Positions 55,506-64,000 of a DNA stretch of 64,000 nucleotides are shown here, one piece after another. Under the pieces are notes generated by a model. The model did not search any database. It was not told where the DNA came from and saw nothing but the letters and a program-made list of their open reading frames with translations. The DNA lies in NCBI GenBank assembly GCA_013365365.1, contig JABVXU010000004.1:124001-188000 (forward strand). The letters run 5' to 3'. Both the position numbers and the translations under genes were made by a program. Position 1 is the first letter of the stretch, and each line of letters opens with the position of its first letter. The DNA is from Cruorifilaria tuberocauda. Taxonomy: Eukaryota; Nematoda; Chromadorea; Rhabditida; Onchocercidae.

Positions 55506-57026
55506 ACTATAGACGATTACTGCGGCATCGTTATTAAAATTAGTAGTAGAACTGACTGTATAACACGTGCCTGACCTTTGCACTTATTAATAAACTCTTA
55601 TCACTCAATTTCATTCTGAAAAATATTTTCAAGTGATCAATGAGATCATGATCTTCTCACTGAACAGATCATTTCCTAAAAACATTTGGGTTGTTCCATA
55701 TTTCTCCTCCTTTAATACGTTTTACAGTCCACAAATATCGCTTATTTCATTGGTTATTTCTTGCGGTGATATTTTTCACATTTATAAGTTAAATTCTTCT
55801 CTTTCCCTTGACGGATTCATTATTAATAAAAATTAATGTCCAAAAAAGAATTTAAATGAGTAACAAGTGTTAATGGTATATTTTTGTTTGATTATAATCT
55901 TCAATATTTGATGACTATTCAGTGTCTTTCGATGTTTGCTTATATCTTGAAGTCAAAAAAATTTTACCATCTTTTTTCCATCTTTTCTCATATTTATTAG
56001 TTGAAGTTGAGTTGGATTTCGTAATTCTTCTCTACTCATTTCCACCAACTTATTAATTAAATCTATGGAAAACGTGAATTTTTAATTCAAGATAAAATTG
56101 TATGAAAATATAACCTAGAAAAGAAAATAAGGAAGGAGGATATGAGTTGAAAGATATGAAAATTCATCTATTCAAATCATTAATAATACTTGTAGAATGG
56201 AGTCGATTGACTAGCACAGTAAAAATCTCTATTTACCGAAACATACTTTTGCATGGATACGTCAATGGATATACACTTTAAAAAATTCCAACATTTCGTT
56301 TCGATAGATATATACTTTTCAAAGAACGGTAGACGTGATTACGGAAAGAACTGCAGTGATTTTTTAGAGAGTTACAGAAATTCTTGATGAAAACTGCCAT
56401 TTAATTTGACCCTGAGATTAAAGGTCACTCAAAGATCGAAGATGATCAACTTGTAATGGTGAATGCCTATGTAGTGCTCGAGCGGTATGACAGTGATGTT
56501 AAAGAAACGGCTGATGAAATTACCTCCAGATCTCTCGGTAAGACTCATTTGTGAATTCCAGTATTTTGATTAGTAAAAATGCAGGTTCAGTATTTTCCAT
56601 TCCTTCTAATGCGCCATTTATATAAGTGGAGTTATATAAGAGCATATAATAATGTTCAATAATGGTTTTTAAAAGTTTAACTTATCAAAATCTTTAAGAG
56701 AATAATGCTTAACAACAATTATTTTTATTAATGTTGAAATAAGAATGGGTTTTGAAAGTTGCGATTATGCAAATTTGCTTTTCGCTTAAAATATGAATTA
56801 AAATTATTGCGTCCTTTGGCTATAAGCCCATTTATATTGGATTGCAGAAAGTTTGGTAGTGGTGTGATTCGAAGAAGTTAAAGGTTCCGTTGTTTTACTA
56901 TTAGAGATATTTATTTAAAGCGTCAAATGGAATTTTTATCATTTAATCGGACAGCTTGAAAAATTGGTTAGCTTTTACGAAATAGAATAAATTTGATCAT
57001 AAATTATTTTCAGCAAGACGAAATTT
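55506..57026. other. Intergenic region hexokinase-collagen gene
   Basis: 1.5 kb, AT-rich. It contains a 49-codon plus frame at 56405-56554 (listed separately). Otherwise nothing is recognised. A TTATTTTCAG acceptor at 57012-57013 precedes the next ATG. Confidence 0.4.
56405..56554 (+). other. Orphan 49-codon frame with coding-like composition
   Basis: A short frame bounded by stops reads, in part, GHSKIEDDQLVMVNAYVVLE and SDVKETADEITSRSL. Its balanced, acidic composition differs from neighbouring AT-rich frames, and a GTAAGA donor-like site lies at 56538. No upstream exon, start or family is seen. It could be a lost internal exon or an old transposon remnant. Confidence 0.2.
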
Positions 57027-58065
57027 ATGCGGCTGGCAACTGTTTCACCTATTTTGATCATTTATTTGGTTGAATTAGTAAGCTTTTGCTCATTTATTAT
57101 AATTTCAAATCTGCGAAGTAATTGAAAATGCGAATTTATTTAGAAAACTTCTATTAACGATTGTTGAAATTTTTAGCCTCAATTTTTTCAACTTTAGTTA
57201 GTGACAAACTAAATACATATAATTCATATGACGTTTGAAGGTTGTTATTCTTTGGTCTTTTAGCTTTTTTTCTATAAAATTTAGTAATTTGAAAGTGAGT
57301 TTTCTAGTATTCATTCCTATATTTGGATCTGAGGAGTATTCTCATACTTAATAGAAAATAGCACTATACCTACAGTTGCTTCAATCTTGCTTAAATACAA
57401 CTACGGCTTATTTCAGAACTCCTGGAGGCTTTTTCCGATTAGCTTAGTATTGACTGCTGTTAATGTTATTACCTGTTCATTAGTTGAATTATAACATTAC
57501 ATGATTTCGTATCAAAAAATTTTAGCACTGCATTCTGTGCCAGTGGAACTCCAAGCAATCTGATCTGGGTAGTTCACGTGAAATCCGAAAAATTCAGCGA
57601 TTTGTAAAGCGTGAAGTTGTGAATGCTACTATAAAAGGGCCACCAGGCAGAAAAGGACCACGAGGTCCACAAGGCCCACCAGGTCCACCAGGACCTCCAG
57701 GTGAAAGAGGTCCACGTGGTCAACAAGGTCCGCGTGGTCCAGCCGGCCCACCTGGCCCAAAGGGTAAAGAAGGGAAGAGCTTTGGTAAGCTTTTTCGATT
57801 ACTTACGTTTCCCTCTCAAACTTTTCCAAAAAGTTCTGAAAAAATTGATTATTGATTATCATCCATCGAGATGTTCAATAATTTTCAAAATTCATTGAAC
57901 TTAAGCAAAAACTAATTACGGCTGAAAATATTCATTGAAGAAAAACCAGTACTGGTAGGAATAGCAGTGGGTGCGTTGTTTGCGTGTTCGCTAGCATTGG
58001 TATTCTTCCTTCTATCAGCAACCCGAGTGATACTGGGAAGTTCGAATGAAGCTGAGGAAGAATAA
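57027..58065 (+). CDS. Short membrane-anchored collagen-like protein
   Basis: Three exons (57027-57077, 57526-57784, 57941-58065) encode 144 residues. Exon 1 ([17 protein letters not shown]) is a signal-peptide-like stretch, 14 bases behind a good acceptor. Exon 2 begins HCILCQW and a basic segment with a dibasic KR (45-46) and an N-glycosylation sequon NAT (50-52). It then has 16 uninterrupted Gly-X-Y triplets (55-102), mostly GPP, GPR and GPQ types. Exon 3 encodes a membrane helix ([20 protein letters not shown]) and a short acidic tail ending SSNEAEEE. The predicted topology is ectodomain out, tail in the cytosol. Two cysteines near the mature N-terminus could link trimer chains. Unlike nematode cuticle collagens there is no Cys-flanked triple-helix block, and the membrane anchor is C-terminal. 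The third exon's acceptor (CATTGAAG) is weak but phase-perfect. Family unknown. Confidence 0.75.
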
Positions 58066-58909
58066 TCTAGTCTGCGGAAAAGAAGAATCGGTTAATGCTT
58101 GACGCAATTTGTTTATTCTTAACAGTTATTTATTATTCTGCACAAAGTTTCTTGCCATGTTTTAAAATCATTTGAAGTAAAACATTTAAGTAAAACTGTT
58201 AATTAAAGAAACCGACAAATTATCGCTTTTTAATAAAAGAAAAGAAAGAAACACTTTATACGATAAATCAAAGTTTAATTTACTTCTTTCAATCGTTAGG
58301 AATCTATCACTGAAACACTGATCAGAAAATGTTTATCACGTCGATGATTCATTTTCCTATCTCAAAACATCAATGGAATTTATAGTAATGAATAAATGTT
58401 TAATTTCTTACAAATTGTTCAAACAATAATCGATTAATTGAAGTAATGAGGAAATAGATGAATTCCCACACTAGAGAGAGAGAGAGAAGGAAGAATTCCA
58501 CTCTTTTACAAGAAGAATTGAATAGCAATGGAATTCAACGGTTTTATTTATTTCAATTGATTCTTTAACACACACACACATCGTCTGCTAATATATTTGA
58601 GTTATAATATCGCTCTTCAAAATACAAACTGTTCTTCTCGAAGTATTTGAAATGGATTAACTTTGATCCATTTCAACTACTTCGACAAGAATAGTTTATC
58701 GTCTTTAGAAAATTTATGTTAATTATAAAAATTGAAGGATTTTGTTGAAGCATTGTGTAGAGACTAGTAAAAAAATCATACTCCTATTATTAGTTCCAAG
58801 TTAAAATCATATCATTTAAGATTGCATTTCAATCTGTTAAATTTCGCTTCAAAAAATTTAAGTGCATTGTTAATTCTACAAAAATATGAATAGGTCGAAA
58901 AGTTATCAA
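58066..58909. other. Convergent spacer with microsatellites and hairpin
   Basis: 3'-to-3' spacer between the collagen-like gene and the small membrane-protein gene. It holds a GA run (about 58473-58487), a CA run (58568-58580) and the strong hairpin at 58626-58697. Confidence 0.6.
58626..58697 (+). ncRNA. Pre-miRNA-like hairpin (candidate)
   Basis: Arms 58626-58657 and 58666-58697 pair over 32 positions with an 8-base loop (58658-58665). As a plus-strand RNA there are 29 Watson-Crick pairs, one G-U pair and two single mismatches, making a 72-nt stem-loop of pre-miRNA size. The inner arm ends are GAAATGGAT and ATCCATTTC; the outer ends are AAACT and AGTTT. I do not recognise a known miRNA seed. 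A small foldback repeat is the main alternative. Confidence 0.45.
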
Positions 58910-59365
58910 TCAGATTAGCCCGCTTTCATTCTCCAAGGTTACTACGTTGAAATTTCCAATGGTTTTCTTTTTCAGCTCGACATATGTACTTTTCCCGTCA
59001 CTCACAGTGTTATCATCGATGCCTGGCAACGTAGATTTACCGTTACTGGGCTTTGATCTAAAACTTTGATAACAATCATTCATATCTAGATTTCTTTTTT
59101 CGTTTGAAACTCTGTATTCACTAAAAAAGAAAAAAGATACTGAAATATCATTGGAGAATTCAACAGGACAATGAAAAATGAAAGCTTTAAAAACGAAAAA
59201 TTAAACTTACACAGGGAATACAATGGAGAATGTTTTCGTCTTGAAAATATAATAAATAATAGTGGATATAATTAATATAATTAAAATAGCACCAGCGATG
59301 ATGAGATATTGCTTCAAATCGTCATATTCCATCAACAATATTTCTTCAACGATCTTTCGTTTAGC
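58910..59365 (-). CDS. Small single-pass membrane protein (3' exons)
   Basis: Two exons join in phase (59211-59365 and 58910-59120). From the ATG at 59332 they give 110 residues: MEYDDLKQY, a very hydrophobic helix (LIIAGAILIILIISTIIYYI), a basic stop-transfer FKTK, then a roughly 75-residue hydrophilic tail with STYVELKKKTIGNF and a C-terminus ENESGLI. The frame is open upstream of that ATG to an acceptor (CCGTAG at 59366-59367), giving AKRKIVEEILL in front of it, so the gene probably has more 5' exons. A coding-like segment at 59639-59731 ends in a phase that would splice to it. A type I receptor-like or adhesion-like protein with the tail in the cytosol is plausible. Tyr in STYVEL could be a phosphorylation site (inference). 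No family recognised. Confidence 0.6.
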
Positions 59366-59569
59366 CTACGGCACATTTTACTTTCTTTTCTATTCTTCCG
59401 AAATTGACAAATGTATGTCACAAAAAAAGAATAAGGAAATGCAAAGTTCCATGAAAAAAATCTTTCTGGATTTTTTTGTGAAATGGATATTAAGATAGAA
59501 AGAAGTTGCAGTATGTGAGATTAAAGCCAGGAATTATTCGTAAAATACAAAGAGCTGATTTTACATCTG

Positions 59570-59731
59570 TTAATAATAAAGTAGAAGGATAAAGGGCTCG
59601 TCTTCTTGGATGTGAATTTTCTCTTCAATAAATAGTACATTGACTTCAATCACAACAAATGCAGTTTGAATGTGATTTGCTTCTGCATTGAATAAGTTAA
59701 CTGGAAGATTCTGTTTTCGACTACCGCCTAT
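59570..59731 (-). other. Coding-like segment, possible upstream exon of the small membrane protein
   Basis: Behind a TTTTAAAG acceptor the minus strand reads IGGSRKQNLPVNLFNAEANH, then IQTAFVVIEVNVLF and EEKIHIQEDEPF before a stop. Two GT sites (GTCAAT at 59644, GTACTA at 59638) would splice in phase 0 to the exon at 59365. The alternating hydrophobic pattern suggests beta-strands of an ectodomain. The family is unknown and the join is unproven. Confidence 0.3.
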
Positions 59732-61280
59732 CTTTAAAACAAAAAATATTCAGTGAGGGGATAATCTGTATTGCAGAGATTTCACACATCAGTGAGGGTA
59801 ACGGGGTATTATCTGAGGAATCTTCGCTGTACCACGAATTTACAAGAAAATGAAATTCAATGCGTCATAATACAAATATTTTATGTCGATTACCGACAGA
59901 AGGAAGCCATTGATATATTTTTATAAATTGGGAAACACTTCTTGGTAAAATGTTTTCTTTTCGATAGCAGTTAAGAAAAGCGGGCCTAGTTATCGATTTT
60001 AAGTGTACTTTTAGAGAAAATTCTTTTTCTAAAGTGGCAAAAAAAATTTAAGGAAATCTTATCATTCATAAAATAATAATAAAAAAGTAGTAATTACTTG
60101 TCACAAATAATGATGATTCAGAGGTTTCGAATTCGTATCAAAGAGAATCATTAATTCATAGATCGATTCAAAATATTTAATGCTTTCATAAAGAACTTGA
60201 AACAATTCAAATATTTGTAATGAATTAATAAATTGTTGCACTGTGTGACGACTGAGTGGCCCAACAAATAAATCTCTTCTGTGATATAAGTTATCATTAA
60301 AAAATTATTGCATAACTTGGACAAATGAATTTCAAGTTCGAAAATTACATCCAGTTAGAAAAAATTATTGGTGATACCGTAAAAATTCGCCAATTTTCAT
60401 TCTGAAAAACGAAGCATTTAACTGGTAAATATCAAAAAGAAAGAAGAGAAAATGATAATTAAGCTAACTGATTTCTATCATCAAAATTGAAATGCATAAT
60501 ATATATGAATATGAAGCTTTATAATATTTAAATGTTTTGTTAAAAATTTACAGAAAATAAAAATCTGTGAATTTTATTCAGGCTTAGTGAAATCAACCCA
60601 TTTTTCGAATTCTCAATTTAATCGTTAGTACTACTAATTTTTATGTGAGAACAATAAAGTTCTGCGAATCATAGTTCAAATATAGCATACGATAAATGAA
60701 AATTTTAATTATGATATTAATTATGAAATTGCTAACAATAGTTATCCTTAGTAAACCCATCCACTCTCCCTAATGACCTAATAAATATCCAGAGCTCTAA
60801 TAGGAATATTATAACACATTTCTTATTCTGATTAACACTATTATATACATTATTAGAAATTTTAAAGTTATAACAAAAATTCCACTAAGCATTTATAAGC
60901 ATACTCTTCCACTAAATCAATCACTTTTCAACTTTTATTAATTCAATATCAAGATACTTCGTTAACTTATTGAAGAGAAAAGGAAGTACTACAGAAAAGC
61001 TTTGGACTTACCAGTTTAACACATTAACTCTTTCCCTAATTTACAACGAACACGTAGCACCTTAGATCACGTTTTCCATAGGACTTCGTCAAGCATTTAA
61101 ATTCATCAATATCATGCCGACCTATCACTATTTCTTCTATTTTTATTTCACAGAAATATAAAAATTTAAGCGAGAAATTATTAATGAAATGGAAAGTAAG
61201 TAAGAGAATAAAGAATGCATGTTTGAGTATCTGATAAACTGATAAATATGAAATGTAGAATTTTCTGTGATTACTCTAAA

Positions 61281-61903
61281 AAATCAAATAATATATTTTT
61301 TTGATTGGAAAAGAATACGATTTGTCATAATTTTGAAATTAAAATTAAGCTTTATCACCCATTCCAAGTTTGTCTAGGATAAAACTTTTAAAGTTTCAGC
61401 GAAAATGCCATTTGATTAGATTCAGAATTAGAATTTCTCGCCATCTTAAGAAATAGAAAAAATCCCAATGATTGCAATTGAAAATCGAGAATGAAAGAGA
61501 ATAAAATTCAATGTTAATTTCCTATTTCATTTGGAATACAATGTTCAATATAGCACATTTCTAATTTGATGCTAACTGACAATACTCGTTCGTTGTACCT
61601 CAAATTGTGTCGCTTAATCCATCTTCTAGTTTGCTTTTCGAAACCAAGAATTCTGAATTTTGTTGTTTTTCGATCGTCTGCTATTAAGCTAATGTTCAGA
61701 AGCCGATGTTGGTTACATTTGTTTGAGTTTCCATGAATATCCCGAAGTATATGAAGCCTATTCAATTACAGCGTAGAATATTTTCGCTGAAACTTTGAAA
61801 GTCTTATCCTAGACAAATTGTAATGGGTGATAAAGCTTAATTTTTAATTTCAAAATGATGACAAATCGTATTCTTCTTCAATCAAAAATATGTTATCTGA
61901 TTT
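61281..61903. mobile_element. Foldback/MITE-like inverted repeat, ~125-bp arms
   Basis: The left arm (about 61281-61406) and right arm (about 61780-61903) are reverse complements over roughly 120 bases at about 90% identity by eye. Shared words include AAGAATACGATTTGTCAT, TTTTGAAATTAAAA, AAGCTTTATCACCCATT, TTTGTCTAGGATAA and AAAGTTTCAGCGAAAAT. The spacer is about 370 bases. It contains an 83-codon minus frame (61514-61765) of no known family, most likely incidental. Interpreted as a non-autonomous DNA transposon or foldback element. Confidence 0.75.
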
Positions 61904-63676
61904 CTTGTTTTCAACTTTAAATTATTGGAAAAATCCCACTGTAGAGTTGAGAAAGAAAATTTTTACAGCATCATCGACATATAATATTATTTAATAAAAT
62001 ATATTACGAGCAAAAAATAGCAAGTGAGAAATTAGTGTAATAACTACAACGTAGAGGATGGTATAAGAAATAAAATGATCACTATTTGTGAAATGATTAG
62101 TGCACCTAGAAAAGCAGATCTGGGTTATCGTTGCGATATCATTCAGTGTTAACGATGTTCGAAGGGTATTGCACCACCTAGAATGACCCATGCATCCATT
62201 CATCCATCCAATCGTATTATCACATTGGTATTCTCTACAACATATTTCTTACAAAATGACTCCAAACCGTCCATTCATTCATCCATATTAGCAAGAAAAT
62301 TGTAATAATGTGATGTGACATGCATGCATAACTGCGCATGTTAAGATAATCTAATATTGATAGTCTATAAAACAAATTACGATACTATCCTTTTTTCATT
62401 CCTTCTTTTCAAATTGAAAATGATTCGATCAAAAATGAAAAAACCATACATTTGAAGAACTTTTCTTTAAAATATTCGAAGATCGAAAGGACAGGTAATT
62501 ATATTGTTTTTTCAATTAAACAACTTTGTGGCGTGGTATTTAGTAACAACTACTGCTGCTTTTAATTCAAGAGTGTTATTATTAAGGAATTGAGCAGTGG
62601 ACGGATAATTTATTAATAAATGACAAACAATACGATAACAAAATTATTATAAATAAACAAATTGTTATAAATAAGAGATAATATAAATTGAAATAAATTT
62701 GAACAAATTGAACATTGCAAATGAGTTATTTGTACGAAATAATTTAAATGAGTCAGAGGAATGACAACAAATATCATTTGATTTTATCATAAATCTTGCA
62801 TTTCCTTATTAATATAATATCGCTATTACTGGAAACTGTGATTTTGATTCAATTGCATTAATGGCCGTTTTGTAAATTCTTTCGAGAATATCGCCCAGTA
62901 ATACATCTTAAAGTGCGGTTTAAGTGACCTCTGGTAATAATTATTGATTTTTGAAATCGGCTTTAAGTTCTTTTTGGAATCAGTTTGAAGAATGCTTACC
63001 ATTAATATTCCTTTAACAGACTACGATTGATGAGCTCTTCGAAATTAACTTCGGTTAAACTAAAACGAAATGACAGTAATAGTAGGGATTTTTGTTTTCT
63101 TATCGCTGTTTTTAACAAGCTTTTTTTTATATTGCTAATCCAATTTAGTGATATGAAATATGTGAATCTGTTATATGATATGCAAAAGTATTTTTTTTTT
63201 TCAAATACTCGATGTTCATGTTACAATTTTCGCAACTTTCATAAGCATATGTAACCCAACTCCAGTCCGTATTGTGATAGAAATAATCGAACTCCCAAAC
63301 ATCTGAAAGTCTCGAGTTTCAAATTTTTACACAAAGAAGCCTTGTTCGTCTGCATGTATTTTTCATGAAAATTTAAACGCATCCAGTAGTGAAGCGCTAT
63401 CTCAATATAGCGAATTTAATCGTTCATCAGATAACTAGACTCATTAAGCCAAAAATTTTTATATCCAAGTGCTGATTGCAGAAAATTAAAAATATTGATA
63501 CTACAAATAATCATATTTTTTTGAAAAGATAATGATAACAAGAAGTTTGAATTTTAAAACATACAGTGATACCACTATACTTAATTCGTCGTTTGACGGA
63601 AGAAGCGATTTCTATAGCAATCTGAAATCCTGCAGGCGAATAGTTCTAATTCGGAAGTTATTTGTGGAGAAATTAC

Positions 63677-63817
63677 GGATATCTTTTTGGCTTCTTCATA
63701 GGTCCAGTTCTTGGCAACAATATAACTTCCAGCTTTACCAGTAAAAGCTGCAAAAACTGAGAAATTGTTTGAAGGAGCTGTGTGATAGAAGTTTCCCGTC
63801 TTGAATTCAAAGTACAT
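63677..63817 (-). CDS. Isolated internal exon of an unidentified gene (partial)
   Basis: An acceptor (GCTATAG at 63818-63819) and a GTAATT donor at 63676 bound a 47-codon phase-0 frame. It contains MYFEFKTGNFYHTAPS, then FSVFAAFTGKAGSYIVAKNW and TYEEAKKIS. The composition is that of a folded protein rather than of AT-rich noise. Its first codon is ATG, so it might also be a first exon. I do not recognise the family. It may be an upstream exon of the membrane-protein gene at 59 kb, or belong to a gene extending past the right edge. Confidence 0.4.
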
Positions 63818-64000
63818 CTATAGCTAATCTTTTGAAATTGCCGAACTTCCGCGCAAGCGCTTACTGAAAGTTGCCTTTAGAAAGCTGAGACTTGACAGAA
63901 ATGCCAATTTTCTAGATTTTTCTCACCGGTACATGATTTTAACAACTGTTTCCTTAATTGTTACATGAAGTGGAGATAAAACATACAAAATACCATTGGT
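63818..64000. other. Right edge, nothing recognised
   Basis: The last 183 bases show no supported feature; a TTTTCAAAAGATTAG-type pyrimidine/AG context just right of 63817 is the acceptor of the exon above. Confidence 0.4.

Larger units (their letters stand above)
59366..63676. other. Poorly resolved right-hand region
   Basis: 4.3 kb of AT-rich DNA. It holds the coding-like minus segment 59570-59731 and the foldback element 61281-61903. A possible minus-strand coding fragment near 62835-62910 (MYYWAIFSKEF) could not be placed. The plus frame at 59262-59498 is antisense to the membrane-helix exon and is a shadow. No complete gene is seen. Confidence 0.4.

Noticed and set aside
59262..59498. 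78-codon plus frame
   Set aside because: Antisense to the membrane-helix exon of the minus-strand gene, whose splice phases and helix are better supported.
61514..61765. 83-codon minus frame inside the foldback element
   Set aside because: No transposase or other family features; likely incidental to the spacer.

Overview
This is an AT-rich eukaryotic window with short, intron-dense genes. Introns are GT–AG with the T-rich acceptors (TTTTCAG, TTTTTAG) typical of nematodes, many start codons sit a few bases behind an orphan splice acceptor (expected for spliced-leader trans-splicing), and most closest family members are of nematode type (NCS-2, SNT-4, PPK-1, SAS-4). I infer a nematode, probably a spirurid or filarial species. 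The genus cannot be fixed by eye, and I saw no bacterial or Wolbachia-like insert, rRNA, tRNA or CRISPR array.

Layout. 0-2.7 kb: no complete gene, but exon-like pieces, including a minus-strand terminal exon near the left edge. 2.7-6.5 kb (-): neuronal calcium sensor NCS-2. 6.9-7.4 kb: a GC-richer promoter-like island. 8.1-18.3 kb (+): four tandem genes spaced about 0.45-0.56 kb: katanin p60, ERCC1, NUBP1 (cytosolic Fe-S scaffold) and mitochondrial ketoacyl-ACP synthase OXSM. They may form an operon. 19.2-20.0 kb: a foldback (inverted-repeat) element. 20.2-23.0 kb (-): synaptotagmin-4. 25.7-31.8 kb (-): type I PIP 5-kinase. 33.6-39.2 kb (-): a 17-exon CPAP/SAS-4 centriole protein. 39.8-41.6 kb (+): CCDC59/TAP26-like ribosome-biogenesis factor, then the RNase P/MRP subunit RPP21. 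41.9-45.5 kb (-): a WD40 protein. 46.2-48.8 kb (+): proteasome subunit RPN8. 50.6-55.5 kb (+): hexokinase. 57.0-58.1 kb (+): a tiny membrane-anchored collagen. 58.6-58.7 kb: a 72-nt hairpin shaped like a pre-miRNA. 58.9-59.4 kb (-): a small single-pass membrane protein, probably with exons further right. 61.3-61.9 kb: a second foldback element. 63.7-63.8 kb (-): one isolated exon.

Functionally the window is mostly housekeeping. It has microtubule/centriole genes (katanin, SAS-4), neuronal calcium and membrane-traffic genes (NCS-2, SNT-4, PIP5K), RNA processing (CCDC59, RPP21), DNA repair (ERCC1), Fe-S and mitochondrial fatty acid synthesis (NUBP1, OXSM), protein turnover (RPN8) and glycolysis (hexokinase). 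Exon models were built by hand from reading-frame phase, splice consensus and remembered family alignments; each chain of exons closes in phase. The least ordinary items are the short transmembrane collagen, the miRNA-like hairpin, the two foldback elements, a GC-AG intron inside an EF-hand codon run, and the calcium-ligand-poor C2A domain of SNT-4.
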